64,000 nucleotides of DNA from Lichenihabitans psoromatis (GCF_004323635.1 NZ_CP036515.1:1785501-1849500), one strand, 5' to 3'; shown: positions 8,842 to 17,669, numbered from the stretch's first letter. Notes: generated by a model from the letters alone, not told the origin. A program made the numbers and translations.

Positions 8842-9762
8842 TCAGGTGAACTGAGCCAGGATCGCCTTTGATACTTTACAAATATAAGTATACTTTGGGT
8901 TGACCATCTGGGTACAGCGCGCCTCTGCGATCTGCGCGAGAAGCAGGTATCCGTCGGGCTCCGGGATATTCCATTCATCGTTGAGCCAGTAGATCATCTC
9001 CTGGAAGGCGATCCGCATGGCGTCCTCCAGGGGGCGGGCACAGCCGAGGGTGCAAAGATGCGTCGCGGTCTCGATACGCGGATGTCCGAGCCGTTTGGGA
9101 GCCTTTTCGATCGTGATCCTGAGCGTGACGTTCGAGCCGATCTCGATCGCGCCCATGCCGACCGCCTCGCCATCGCCCTGGAGCGCATGACAATCGCCGA
9201 TAAAGAAATGCGCCCCTGGTTTTTCGACGCGGAGCATGATGATGCTGCCGGTCGTGATCTCCTGGACGTCGAGGTTGCCCCCATGCGTGCCGTTGTCCAC
9301 CGTGAGCACGGCACCATGAATCGGAGCGACACCGATCACGCCGGCCATCGGTTTGCAAGGAAGCCTGACCGTGTCGGTCCAATGGACGACGCCGTCAAGA
9401 ACATCGACCACACGGGTCTGGATCCCGAATTCCTTGCGCCGGACCCAATCCGGGAACATGCCATGGCCTGGCCAAAGCGAGGAATACCCGAGCGTGTCGA
9501 GTTCCATATGCAGAATTTCGACCTTCAGCATGTCGCCCGGCATCGCGCCGACGACCTCGATCGGGCCCGTCGCGCCATTCACGAACGGGAAGGTCACATC
9601 GACTTCCGTGAGTTGCTGTCCAACATGTTTGATCACGCCATCACCGATGTTGATGACACATTCGATCGTGACGGTTTCGCCTGGCTCGACGTGAGCCACG
9701 AAGTCATCGTCGCCCGAAAGCGCGTATTTGATGGTGCCTTGCTTGCTGATGCGTTGGGTCAT
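8842..9762 (-). CDS. Acetamidase/formamidase family protein (FmdA/AmdA)
   Basis: A 306-aa member of the FmdA_AmdA family, which hydrolyses short amides (formamide, acetamide) to ammonia and the acid in the cytoplasm. Family landmarks are HVEPGETVTIEC near the N-terminus, TGPIEVVGAMPGD, GNLDVQEITTGS and the metal-site region DCHALQGDGEAVG followed by ETATHL. The ATG is preceded by GGAGGACAC, a strong ribosome site. It lies 75 bp after the permease gene on the same strand and closes an operon with the NitT/TauT transporter, so the transported solute is probably an amide or a compound that releases one. Confidence 0.9.
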   Translation of the reverse strand: MTQRISKQGTIKYALSGDDDFVAHVEPGETVTIECVINIGDGVIKHVGQQLTEVDVTFPFVNGATGPIEVVGAMPGDMLKVEILHMELDTLGYSSLWPGHGMFPDWVRRKEFGIQTRVVDVLDGVVHWTDTVRLPCKPMAGVIGVAPIHGAVLTVDNGTHGGNLDVQEITTGSIIMLRVEKPGAHFFIGDCHALQGDGEAVGMGAIEIGSNVTLRITIEKAPKRLGHPRIETATHLCTLGCARPLEDAMRIAFQEMIYWLNDEWNIPEPDGYLLLAQIAEARCTQMVNPKYTYICKVSKAILAQFT

Positions 9763-9837
9763 GTGTCCTCCGTTCCGATCTCGTGGCCTTTGGGCGGCAC
9801 GATGATGCTGTCGAGCGATTGACGTGGAGCGCGCGCG

Positions 9838-10680
9838 CTAGCCGGCGCGACGCCACGGCGTCAAAGCATGTTCGACCTTGCCGACCATGAAGGTTAGCAA
9901 AAGCGCGAGCGCGATGGTGCCCACCAACGACGCGAACACCTTGGGGATCGCGTAGAGCGAGCCGGCCTGGAAAATCGCATGGCCCAGGCCGACCGACGAC
10001 GACATGAACTCGCCGACGATTGCGCCGATCAGCGCGAAGCCGACCGTGAGCTTCAATCCCGCAAAGATGTCAGTCAGCGAGGAGGGGACGACGAGTTTCG
10101 AAAAGATCTGGGGTTTCGAGGCACCCAGCGTGCGAAGCAGATTGATCTGGTCGGGATCGACGCCGATCGCACCCTTGTAGGACGTGACCAGCGCGACGAC
10201 GACGACCGAGATCGTCGACATCGCGATCTTCGATGGCAGTCCTGTGCCAAACCAGATGATAATGATGGGCGCGAGAGCGATAATGGGGATCGAGCCGATC
10301 GCGATCACGAAAGGCTGGACGACGCGCGAGACGAAAAGCGAATACCAGAGCATCAGTCCGGCCAACGTCCCGATCAGATTGCCGACCACGAAGCCGAGAA
10401 CCGTCTCGGTCCCTGTCACGGCGCTGTCGCGCAACAGACTGCCATCCAGGATCATCTGCCATAAAAACCGTCCGATGGCGGAGGGCGACCCGAACATGAA
10501 GGCCGATTGGCTGCTCTTCGACGTTTGATACTCCCAGAACCCCAGGAAGGCGGCGAGGATCGCAAGCTGGACCGCGAGCACGAGGGCGTGCTGTCGCAGC
10601 CGCTCGGTCCGCAGTCGGCGAACCGCGAGCCGATCCGGGCTGCCTTGCGCAGCCGGCGTTTGCCCGATCAGGACCGACAT
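9838..10680 (-). CDS. NitT/TauT-family ABC transporter permease
   Basis: Inner-membrane permease of 280 aa of the SsuC/TauC/nitrate type, with a long N-terminal cytoplasmic stretch and about six membrane segments. The EAA loop that contacts the ATPase reads RTLGASKPQIFSKLVVPSSL. The ATG at 10680, preceded by GGAGAG eight bases upstream, is chosen over an upstream GTG at 10737 that would overlap the ATPase gene. It is the third gene of the binding protein > ATPase > permease > amidase operon. Confidence 0.9.
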   Translation of the reverse strand: MSVLIGQTPAAQGSPDRLAVRRLRTERLRQHALVLAVQLAILAAFLGFWEYQTSKSSQSAFMFGSPSAIGRFLWQMILDGSLLRDSAVTGTETVLGFVVGNLIGTLAGLMLWYSLFVSRVVQPFVIAIGSIPIIALAPIIIIWFGTGLPSKIAMSTISVVVVALVTSYKGAIGVDPDQINLLRTLGASKPQIFSKLVVPSSLTDIFAGLKLTVGFALIGAIVGEFMSSSVGLGHAIFQAGSLYAIPKVFASLVGTIALALLLTFMVGKVEHALTPWRRAG

Positions 10681-10693
10681 CGCTGCTCTCCGG

Positions 10694-11527
10694 TCATGTG
10701 CGGACGACCGCGAGATCGGCCCAGATCCGACGCACATAATCGCCGAAATCCGGGCTTTCCCGGGCCGCGATCATGTCGCCCCGAGCCGCCCCGAGCGAGA
10801 TACTGTAGCTAGCCTTCACGGCCGTGGGACGGTGCGACAACACCAGAACGCGATCGGCGATCGACACGGCTTCCTCGATATCGTGAGTGATCAGCAGAAC
10901 CGACTTGCCGCTATCCCGCACCAGCTTGGCGGTGTCGCTCTCGATCAGGAGCTTGGTCTGGAAATCGAGCGCTGCGAAAGGCTCGTCGAGCAGCAGAACG
11001 TCGGGATCATTGGCGAGGGTGCGGGCGAGCGCCACGCGTTGCCGCATCCCGCCCGAGAGCGTCGATGGATAATTATCCGCGAAACCATGGAGGCCCAGCT
11101 GGTCGAGCAAGGCGCGTGCCCTGTCGTCGGCTTCGGCAGCGGGAACGCGGCGAATTTCCATGCCGAGCTTCACATTGTCGACGGCCTTGCGCCAAGGCAA
11201 AAGCAGATCCTTCTGCAGCATGTAACCGAAGCTGGCCTGTTTGACGCCGCGCTTTTGCGCGCCGAGCTTTTCGCCGTACCAGCGAACCGTCCCGCGATCG
11301 GGCTCGATCAGGCCACAGATGACATTCAGCATGGTCGTCTTCCCGCAACCCGACGGGCCGACGATGCTGACGATCTCGCCGCGGCCAAGCGTGAACGACA
11401 GATCGCCGATCACGGGTGTCACATTGCCGGGCGACACATAGCTCTTGGCGACGTGATCGACCACGATCGGTTGCGTCTGCTCGGCCGACATCGTCTCTAG
11501 ACTGCGTTCGGCACTGCGTTCAGCCAT
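10694..11527 (-). CDS. NitT/TauT-family ABC transporter ATPase
   Basis: ATPase of about 277 aa for the adjacent permease. Walker A is GPSGCGKTT, the Q-loop lies in GYMLQKDLLLPW (typical of nitrate/taurine/sulfonate transporters), the signature is LSGGMRQRVALARTL, Walker B is VLLLDEPFAALD, and the H-loop is LLITHDIEEAV. The ATG at 11527 leaves 11 bp to the preceding gene; an alternative ATG at 11491 would remove 12 residues of low complexity. Order and spacing indicate one transcript from 12549 to 8842. Confidence 0.92.
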   Translation of the reverse strand: MAERSAERSLETMSAEQTQPIVVDHVAKSYVSPGNVTPVIGDLSFTLGRGEIVSIVGPSGCGKTTMLNVICGLIEPDRGTVRWYGEKLGAQKRGVKQASFGYMLQKDLLLPWRKAVDNVKLGMEIRRVPAAEADDRARALLDQLGLHGFADNYPSTLSGGMRQRVALARTLANDPDVLLLDEPFAALDFQTKLLIESDTAKLVRDSGKSVLLITHDIEEAVSIADRVLVLSHRPTAVKASYSISLGAARGDMIAARESPDFGDYVRRIWADLAVVRT

Positions 11528-11538
11528 GACGATCTCGG

Positions 11539-12549
11539 TCAGCCGGCTGCCTTGACGGCTTTGTCGGCGAATGAATTGTCGATGATCTGATCGAACGGGA
11601 CGGTGCCTTTGGCGTTGCCGAGATAAACCTGCATGTCCATCAGGTTCTTCCATTGATCGGGTTTGGTCACCACAGACTGCGCCGGAATGAGATATTTCAG
11701 TTCTGCATCGATCGCCGCGTCGACGACCTCGCCGGGGAGATCCGGAAATTCGAGACGAGCGACCTGCTTGGCATAAGCCGGGTCCGCATAGGTTTTGCGC
11801 GAGGCTTCCTCGAACGACGTCACGAGCGCCTGCACCATGGCCGGATCTTTCTCGATCGTGGTCGGCAGCACCATGATGCCGGTGTTGCAGAAGGGTCCGA
11901 TATAGGTCGAGAAGTCGAACACGACCTTGGCGCCCTGCGACACCGCCGACGCGACGCCGGGCTGATAGGCGATCGCGATATCGGCTTGGCCGGCCAGCAT
12001 GGCGGCGATTTCCGTGCCAGGGCTGACCGGGATGATGGTGGCGTCGACCCCGACCTTCAGGCCCGCATTTTCGAGCAAGCGCTTGGCAACGCTATAGTTG
12101 GTGTTGGGCTCAGGCGATGTGACGATCTTGAGACCCTTGAACATCTTGGGGTCGGTGAACGGCTCGAGTGTCTTGGACACGCCAAAATAATGCGCGCGCT
12201 GAACGACTGTCCCGACCACCACGCCGGGGCCGCCATTCTCGCGTGAAATCTGCGCCATGGTGGCATCGCCGATCGCGAAATCGGCGGAACCGCCGAGAAC
12301 CGCCGCGAACGTTTGCGTGTCGCCGCCGGCGGCGCTCACCTGCATATCTAGGCCATTTTTCTTGAAGATGCCGGCGTGCATGCCGACGTAGAGGTTGATG
12401 TAGCCAAGGTTGTGGACCGCTTCGCTGAACCGAACGGGCTTGAGGTCGGCCGCAAAAGCGACGCCCCCAAAGAGCGACACGGTCGTCGCGCCCGCCACAC
12501 CCTTCATGAAGGACCGGCGGTTGGGGAAGGATTTCGTTCCAAAGATCAT
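11539..12549 (-). CDS. NitT/TauT-family ABC substrate-binding protein with Tat signal
   Basis: Periplasmic binding protein of 336 aa, NMT1/SsuA-like. The N-terminus carries a twin-arginine motif NRRSFMKG followed by a hydrophobic stretch ending AFAAD, so it is probably exported folded by Tat. The mature part begins VRFSEAVHNLGYINLYVGMH, the usual first strand and ligand loop of this family, followed by the GxxANxxFA-like segment LGGSADFAIGDATMAQIS. It is the first gene of the transporter/amidase operon. The ligand is not determined; the linked amidase suggests an amide-type nitrogen source. Confidence 0.88.
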   Translation of the reverse strand: MIFGTKSFPNRRSFMKGVAGATTVSLFGGVAFAADLKPVRFSEAVHNLGYINLYVGMHAGIFKKNGLDMQVSAAGGDTQTFAAVLGGSADFAIGDATMAQISRENGGPGVVVGTVVQRAHYFGVSKTLEPFTDPKMFKGLKIVTSPEPNTNYSVAKRLLENAGLKVGVDATIIPVSPGTEIAAMLAGQADIAIAYQPGVASAVSQGAKVVFDFSTYIGPFCNTGIMVLPTTIEKDPAMVQALVTSFEEASRKTYADPAYAKQVARLEFPDLPGEVVDAAIDAELKYLIPAQSVVTKPDQWKNLMDMQVYLGNAKGTVPFDQIIDNSFADKAVKAAG

Positions 12550-12770
12550 CGTCGCTCTCCACTGCCACGTGCATGAATGGCTCTCATCCGTGCAGCTTCC
12601 TGTGCGATCCTCGGACGAGCAAGCATCTTTGATAAGCGGCGATTGTCCAAAACACGTGCAGTCTGGTTAAAGCCGATCAAAGACTTGACCTTGCAAGACA
12701 ACGTCAGTCTTGGTTCGTGATGAAATCTTGCGGTTCTGACGCAGGAGTGCCGCGATCTCTCGTTGTAATT

Positions 12771-12784
12771 TGTCAAAAATGACA
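12771..12784. promoter_or_regulatory. Inverted repeat TGTCA-N4-TGACA upstream of the transporter operon
   Basis: A perfect 5-4-5 inverted repeat, TGTCAAAAATGACA, sits about 220 bp upstream of the substrate-binding-protein start and about 40 bp past the end of the HTH gene at 12827. It has the size of a dimeric regulator half-site pair. No second copy was found nearby, so the assignment is tentative. The rest of 12550-12826 shows no gene. Confidence 0.25.
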
Positions 12785-12826
12785 TGACCGTGAGCCGTCG
12801 CTGCACAAACTATCAGCGGAGGTTCA

Positions 12827-13180
12827 TCACCGGACACGGAGCGCCGCATAGCGGCCCACGACGGTCGCGGAGGTCACGCCCGATGACACCCTGCCGCCAC
12901 CGAGATCGCTTCGCATCGTCACGCGAGATGGCGACGTGGTCGTGGAAATCGTCTTGATGGCTCGGTGCGCCGCCTCGGCCTTCAGCCTATAATTCTCTTG
13001 TTCGAGCGCCCGCAGAGCGTGGACCGCAAAGGGTTTGAGGCCGCCGAAGCGACGCCGCCATCGATAGAGCGTTCGCAGCGTGATTCCGGCGGTCTGGCAC
13101 ATTTCATCAGCAGGCCGCCCGGCTTCGACATCTCGCACCATCGCGATGATTTCCGAGTCTGAATAAGCGGAACGGCGCAT
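12827..13180 (-). CDS. IS3-OrfA-like helix-turn-helix protein, orphan
   Basis: A 117-aa protein. Residues 1-70 (SDSEIIAMVRDVEAGRPADE, TAGITLRTLYRWRRRFGGL, ALEQENYRLKAE) match the HTH plus leucine-zipper region of IS3-family OrfA transposases. The last 45 residues are Ser/Thr/Arg-rich and do not resemble OrfA. No OrfB and no terminal inverted repeats are next to it. It is either a decayed IS remnant or a transposase-derived DNA-binding protein. Its position, divergent from the second amidase gene and downstream of the first amidase operon promoter, makes a regulatory role conceivable but unproven. Confidence 0.55.
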   Translation of the reverse strand: MRRSAYSDSEIIAMVRDVEAGRPADEMCQTAGITLRTLYRWRRRFGGLKPFAVHALRALEQENYRLKAEAAHRAIKTISTTTSPSRVTMRSDLGGGRVSSGVTSATVVGRYAALRVR

Positions 13181-13328
13181 CGTGACCTCGCTCGCGTCGA
13201 ACGACCGCGCCAGTCAGGCGCGCGGTTTGCATCGGGAGCGGATCGCCCCTGTCGCGATCAGCCAAGCAAAAATTTGGCCAAACCAGACACGGGCAGGTGA
13301 CCCGGTCCGCAGCAGAAGGAGGTTTCAC

Positions 13329-14267
13329 ATGGCGAGGCGTCACGAGATCCCTCCGACACCCGACGCCATGGTGTGGGGCTACTTCGACGCGAGCCGCCCG
13401 GCCGTGATCGAGATCGAGTCAGGCGACATGGTCACGCTTCACTCGTTCCCGGCAGGCGGCCCGGAGACGTTGCCGCCCGATCGCGGCCTCGTCAGCGCCG
13501 ACTATCGCAGGGTGCTCGAGACGCTGCCGCAGGGTCCTGGCCCGCATTTCATCACCGGCCCCGTGCACGTGCGAGGGGCCGAGCCGGGCGACACGCTGCA
13601 AATCGATATTCTGGATGTGCGGATCAATCAGGATTGGGGTTTCATGGCGATCCTGCCACTCCTCGGCACTCTGCCCGAGGAGTTCACGGATTACGAGATC
13701 GTGCACCCGCTGATCGATCATCAGCGCAATGTCGCGATCATGCCTTGGGGCACCGAAGTTCCGCTGGCGCCCTTTTTTGGCATCATCGCGGTCGCGCCGC
13801 CCCCAGCCTGGGGGCGTGTCGGCTCACCCGTGCCGCGTCGCTTTGGCGGCAACATGGACAATAAGGAACTGAGGCCCGGCGCCACGCTTTTTTTGCCGGT
13901 GTTCAACGACGGCGCGCTGTTCTACGCCGGGGATGGCCATGCCGTGCAAGGCGACGGTGAGGTTTGCATCACGGCACTCGAAACCGGCGTGACCGGGAGC
14001 TTTCGCCTGACGATCCGTAAAGACATGGCGCTCGAATGGCCCTTCGCCGAAACCGCCACCCACCTCATGTCGATCGGGCTCGACGACGATCTCGATGACG
14101 CCGCCAAACAGGCCGTCCGTGAGATGGTGCACCACATCTGCGCCCGGTCCAACCTCACGCCCAATCAGGCCTATATGCTGTGCTCTCTGGCCGGAAACCT
14201 CCGCGTCACCCAAATCGTCGACGGCAACAAGGGCATTCACATGATGTTCCCGAAGGCTCTCCTCTGA
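13329..14267 (+). CDS. Second acetamidase/formamidase family protein
   Basis: A 312-aa FmdA_AmdA-family protein, clearly diverged from the one at 8842. Landmarks are ESGDMVTLHSFPAGG near the N-terminus, TGPVHVRGAEPGDTLQIDIL, FGGNMDNKELRPGATLFLPV, the metal-site segment GDGHAVQGDGEVC and ETATHLM. The ATG at 13329 is preceded by AAGGAGG, a near-perfect ribosome site, and is chosen over an upstream start at 13182. It is transcribed alone, divergently from the orphan HTH gene. Its substrate may differ from that of the first amidase. Confidence 0.9.
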   Translation: MARRHEIPPTPDAMVWGYFDASRPAVIEIESGDMVTLHSFPAGGPETLPPDRGLVSADYRRVLETLPQGPGPHFITGPVHVRGAEPGDTLQIDILDVRINQDWGFMAILPLLGTLPEEFTDYEIVHPLIDHQRNVAIMPWGTEVPLAPFFGIIAVAPPPAWGRVGSPVPRRFGGNMDNKELRPGATLFLPVFNDGALFYAGDGHAVQGDGEVCITALETGVTGSFRLTIRKDMALEWPFAETATHLMSIGLDDDLDDAAKQAVREMVHHICARSNLTPNQAYMLCSLAGNLRVTQIVDGNKGIHMMFPKALL

Positions 14268-14350
14268 GACCAGTCACGCGACCCTCTATTCACTGGACCA
14301 CACTGCAGTATCGAAGCCCGAGACCAATCATCTGGGCAAAACGGCAGGCC

Positions 14351-14763
14351 TTACTTGGCTCGAACAGGTCTGATCCGGACGGCCTGATAAGGTTTTCCTG
14401 GTAGCTTCACGCCAAAGGCTGCTTCTGGCTCGCCGCCGGCCATCGCCCCGCCGCGTTGGCGTAACGCCGGAGAAGCGGGTAACGCCGCCTTGTCGAGGCG
14501 GGTCACCGTCATCTCCCACGTATCGATGAGGTCGATCTCATAGTCGCCGTCTTCTAACGGCAGGCCCACGGCCCACTCGCGGGGCTGGTGCTCCCCGAAA
14601 TAGAGGAAACGGACAGTCCCGTCCCGCGCGCCGGAAACCCGACTGAACTCCCAGCGCCCATCCTCGCTCAGGGGTGTCAGTCCTTCGGTCACGCTGTCCT
14701 CGACGAGCCACCGTAAAAAGCCGATCCGCGCTGCGCTTTCGCCGTGCAAAACGCCACCTTTGG
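14351..14763 (-). pseudogene. C-terminal remnant of a DUF5060/DUF5605-type glycoside hydrolase-like protein
   Basis: The frame is open right up to the edge of IS3 copy A, so only about 137 C-terminal residues remain. KGGVLHGESAARIGFLRWL is the end of a (beta/alpha)-barrel segment as seen in DUF4038/DUF5605 glycosidase-like proteins. RFLYFGEHQPREWAVGLP and YEIDLIDTWEMTVTRL form the small beta domain that closes those proteins. The upstream part is not on the far side of the insertion, where IS66 sequence follows, so a deletion or rearrangement accompanied it. It has no start of its own and is presumably inactive. Confidence 0.7.
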
Positions 14764-14797
14764 TGATCGGCCCCCATCGGGTGGTCCGGGTTGATTG

Positions 14798-15670
14798 TTA
14801 GTTCATGGTCGGCCTGGGCGCCACCCTGAGCATGGCCGGCGGAGATGGTCGGGGTTTCGCAGCCGGCCATGCGGCGAAGGCGGGCACGAAGACCTCCGGC
14901 GCCGGGGGCTTGTAGCCGATTGATCCGTGCGGGCGCACAGTATTGTAATGCCTTCTCCAGCTTTCGATGATGACCTGAGCTTCCTTGAGCGAGTAGAAGA
15001 TCTCTCCGTCGAGCAGCTCGTCTCGGAAGCGAGCGTTGAACGACTCGACGTAGCCGTTCTCCCACGGGCTGCCTGGGGCAATATAGGCGGTCTTTGCTCC
15101 AACCGCCGTGATCCAGTCTTGCACAGCCTGGGCGATGAACTCGGGGCCGTTGTCCGAACGGATGTGACCAGGCACGCCGCGCAGGATGAACAGGTCGGAC
15201 AGAACGTCAATGACGTCGGTCGAGTTGAGCTTGCGCGCGACCCGGATGGCCAGGCACTCCCGGGTGAACTCGTCGACGACATTGAGGGTCCTGAACTTGC
15301 GGCCGTCATGCGTGCGATCCTCGACAAAGTCGTACGACCAGACGTGATCGCGGTGCTCGGGCCGGAGGCGAATGCAGGAGCCGTCGTTGAGCCAGAGACG
15401 TCCCTTCTTCGGCTGCTTGGCCGGCACCTTCAGCCCTTCGCATCGCCAGATGCGCTCGACCCGCTTGTCGTTTACCAGCCACCCGGCATCGCGCAGCAAC
15501 GCCGCGATCTTGCGATAGCCGTAGCGGCCGTACTGCCGCGCCAGCTCGATGATGTCGCCCGTCAACGCCTCTTCGTCGTCAAAGCCCCGCGGCGCCTTGC
15601 GCTGCGTCGAGCGGTGCTGACCGAGCGCCGCACAGACGCGGCGCTCGGAGACAGGCAAATGCTGTCGCAC
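14798..15670 (-). CDS. IS3-family transposase OrfB (copy A)
   Basis: Catalytic DDE subunit (rve integrase core), 290 aa from a GTG. Catalytic residues are in VWSYDFVEDRT (first Asp), RSDNGPEF (second Asp) and GYVESFNARFRDELL (Glu). The N-terminal part has the HTH_21 segment YGRYGYRKIAALLRDAGW. In IS3 elements OrfB is usually made as an OrfAB fusion by frameshifting; the exact slip site was not identified. The ORF is intact and probably functional. Confidence 0.92.
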   Translation of the reverse strand: MRQHLPVSERRVCAALGQHRSTQRKAPRGFDDEEALTGDIIELARQYGRYGYRKIAALLRDAGWLVNDKRVERIWRCEGLKVPAKQPKKGRLWLNDGSCIRLRPEHRDHVWSYDFVEDRTHDGRKFRTLNVVDEFTRECLAIRVARKLNSTDVIDVLSDLFILRGVPGHIRSDNGPEFIAQAVQDWITAVGAKTAYIAPGSPWENGYVESFNARFRDELLDGEIFYSLKEAQVIIESWRRHYNTVRPHGSIGYKPPAPEVFVPAFAAWPAAKPRPSPPAMLRVAPRPTMN

Positions 15671-15702
15671 ATGCTCGATGCAGACGCGCCGGCGCGCGGG
15701 GC

Positions 15703-15978
15703 TCAGAAGTTTCCCGAGGCCGCCTCCTTCAGAATCAGCTTGTCGAGCGTGAGGTCGGCGATCGCCTTGCGAAGCCGCATGTTCTCCGTCTCCAGCTCCT
15801 TCAGGCGCTTGACCTGGTCAAGCTTCAAGCCGCCGAACTCCTTCCGCCACCGGTAGTAGGTGACCTCGGTCACCCCGATCGAGCGAACCGAGTCCGCAAC
15901 GGTCTTCCCCTGTGAGACCAACACGTCGACCTGACGCAGCTTGCTCACGATCTCTTCAGGCTTCGGTCGTCTTCCCAT
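15703..15978 (-). CDS. IS3-family transposase OrfA (copy A)
   Basis: A 91-aa DNA-binding subunit. The HTH is in TVADSVRSIGVTEVTYYRWR, followed by a leucine zipper (LKELETENMRLRKAIADL). The start MGRRPKPEE is chosen because the frame upstream of it is the terminal repeat of the IS. Its stop lies 32 bp before the annotated OrfB GTG. Confidence 0.9.
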   Translation of the reverse strand: MGRRPKPEEIVSKLRQVDVLVSQGKTVADSVRSIGVTEVTYYRWRKEFGGLKLDQVKRLKELETENMRLRKAIADLTLDKLILKEAASGNF

Positions 15979-16041
15979 CGATCCATCCTCCAGGCTCGAA
16001 AGCCATACATCGGGATGGACCACTTCAAGGGGGGACGATCA

Positions 16042-16348
16042 AGTCGATACCCTCCAGCAACATGGCGGCCTGTGCCGGGGTCAGAGCGGCAGCCGCCCCG
16101 CTCTCCACCGAGGGCCACAGAAAGCGGCCCTTCTCCAGCCGCTTGGCAAACAGGCAGTAGCCCTGGCCGTCCCACCACAGGATCTTGAGCAGACGCCCCT
16201 GACGACCCCGGAACACGAAGGCCTGCCCCGAGAAGGGATCGCGACGGAGGTGGTCCTGCACCAGCGCGGCCAAGCCGTCGAAGCCCTTGCGCATATCGGT
16301 ATGGCCGGTTGCCAGCCAGACACGCGCACCAGCGGGCACCGGGATCAT
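16042..16348 (-). pseudogene. tnpB: IS66 TnpB, 3'-truncated
   Basis: IS66 Orf2 protein with the typical start [20 protein letters not shown] and core [20 protein letters not shown]. About 102 residues remain before the frame enters the IS3 terminal repeat, so the last residues are foreign. Its start overlaps the tnpA stop by ATGA. Confidence 0.85.
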
Positions 16349-16725
16349 CGACCAACCAGGGCGTCGATCACGCTGCGCAGGACAATGAGATCGACCGGAC
16401 CCTCGACCCGCAAGCGATGGCCGCCCGCCAAGTCGATCTTGATCGTGCCTGAAGTGTGTCGAGGCAAATCAACGGGAGCAGGCAAGGCCACGGGCATGAA
16501 CGAGGGCGGCGCCGACGACGATGTCACAGCACGCTCCCCAGCCCGCGCGTTACGCCGCCACCGGAACAGCAGGCTCGAATGAATGCCGTGTCGTCGCGCC
16601 ACCATCGAAACCGTGGCACCAGGCTCGCCCGCCTCGGTTACCATCCCTCGCTTGTCTTCCTCCGACCAGACCCGACGGGTTGTCGCCGTCACGACGTGTG
16701 GTGGGTTCGTCCTATGTCCAGACAT
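16345..16725 (-). CDS. tnpA: IS66 TnpA-like protein
   Basis: A 126-aa IS66 Orf1 protein (HTH_Tnp_1). The HTH is [20 protein letters not shown] followed by LLFRWRR, and the C-terminal strand motif is [20 protein letters not shown]. It is intact, but without tnpC and with tnpB truncated the element cannot transpose on its own. Confidence 0.85.
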   Translation of the reverse strand: MSGHRTNPPHVVTATTRRVWSEEDKRGMVTEAGEPGATVSMVARRHGIHSSLLFRWRRNARAGERAVTSSSAPPSFMPVALPAPVDLPRHTSGTIKIDLAGGHRLRVEGPVDLIVLRSVIDALVGR

Positions 16726-16895
16726 GGTGCCGATACAAAGCCAAATGGGACCATCTGTATCCAGCCAGACCCCTTAGTCGCACAAGGCGCCCGTCAGCGA
16801 GCGCTTACTACGCATCCGACGAAGGCCGCCTTGCGGGATGACGGGCTTGCGGCCGACCTTATGGGCTTAAGGCTAGCCTAAAGGTCATCAGGTCG

Positions 16896-17282
16896 ATGCG
16901 GGTCGAGGTTCTGAGCGGGGTTGAGCGCCGGCGTCAATGGTCGGACGATGAGAAGGCCCGGATCGTTGAGGAGACTTTGGTCCCGGGTGCGCGGGTGGCC
17001 GAGGTGGCGCGACGCAACGCGGTAAGTGCCAGCCTTGTGTTCGGATGGCGTCGCCTGGCTCGCGCCGGCCTTCTGGGACGGGGCGTGCCGGCGCTGGTTC
17101 CGGTCGAGATCGTGGCTCCCGTTCCCGCACTGCCGACCCCCACGCCATCGAGCGTATCGCGCCCGAGGCGGTCGGCCGGGCTGATCGAGATCGAACTGTC
17201 GCAGGGGCGCCGCCTGCGGGTGGGCCCTGATGTCGACGGCGACGCGCTGCGGCGCGTCCTCGATGCCCTGGATCGCCGATGA
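16896..17282 (+). CDS. tnpA: IS66 TnpA
   Basis: A 128-aa HTH protein of IS66. The HTH is PGARVAEVARRNAVSASLVF followed by GWRRLARAG, and the C-terminus ends GRRLRVGPDVDGDALRRVLD. Its stop overlaps the tnpB start (ATGA). It is only distantly similar to the TnpA of the adjoining IS66 remnant, so they are two separate elements. Confidence 0.9.
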   Translation: MRVEVLSGVERRRQWSDDEKARIVEETLVPGARVAEVARRNAVSASLVFGWRRLARAGLLGRGVPALVPVEIVAPVPALPTPTPSSVSRPRRSAGLIEIELSQGRRLRVGPDVDGDALRRVLDALDRR

Positions 17283-17626
17283 TCCCGCTGCCGAGCGGCA
17301 CCAAGGTGTGGCTGGCGACAGGCCACACCGACATGCGCAAGGGTATTGGTGGCCTGTCACTGTTGGTGCAGGAGGTGCTCGGGCGCGACCCGTTCTGCGG
17401 CCACCTGTTCGTCTTCCGCGGCCGTCGATCCGACTTGATCAAGATCGTCTGGCACGACGGCCAGGGCGGGTGCCTGTTCATGAAGAGGCTGGACCGCGGC
17501 CGGTTCACCTGGCCGTCGGCGAGTGACGGGGCGATCGCGATCACGCCGGCGCAGCTCGCCTACCTGACCGAGGGGATCGACTGGAGAAACCCACAGCAGA
17601 CGTGGCGTCCGAGCCAAGCGGGATAA
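17279..17626 (+). CDS. tnpB: IS66 TnpB
   Basis: A 115-aa IS66 Orf2 protein with the family start [20 protein letters not shown] and core FVFRGRRSDLIKIVWHDGQG. TnpB has no catalytic motif and is an accessory needed for IS66 transposition. It is coupled to tnpA by ATGA, and tnpC starts 43 bp downstream. Confidence 0.9.
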   Translation: MIPLPSGTKVWLATGHTDMRKGIGGLSLLVQEVLGRDPFCGHLFVFRGRRSDLIKIVWHDGQGGCLFMKRLDRGRFTWPSASDGAIAITPAQLAYLTEGIDWRNPQQTWRPSQAG

Positions 17627-17669
17627 CGAAAAGGCTTGCAGTGGCAGGAGGTTGTGATCTGATCGGGGT

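Larger units (their letters stand above)
14764..16041 (-). mobile_element. IS3-family insertion sequence, copy A
   Basis: A 1278-bp element bounded by imperfect inverted repeats, TGATCGGCCCCCATCGGGTG at 14764 and the complement of TGATCGTCCCCCCTTGAAGT at 16041. It encodes OrfA and OrfB, with the features of the IS407-like branch of IS3. Three more copies lie in this window (29186, 31361, 52345). Flanks read TTGG on the left and AGTC on the right, so there is no target duplication, and the element separates two unrelated gene fragments. Confidence 0.93.
16042..16808 (-). mobile_element. IS66-family element remnant (tnpA-tnpB end)
   Basis: The right limit is an IS66-type terminus: read on the minus strand it starts GTAAGCGCTCGCTGACGG at 16808. 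The left part, including all of tnpC, is missing because IS3 copy A abuts it at 16041. It immediately adjoins the left end of a second, different IS66 at 16809. Confidence 0.8.

Noticed and set aside
14927..15856. 309-aa frame antisense to the IS3 orfA/orfB, repeated in all four copies (also at 29349, 31546, 52508)
   Set aside because: It is the reverse-phase shadow of the transposase genes in GC-rich DNA. It has no family motif and varies only as the transposase does.
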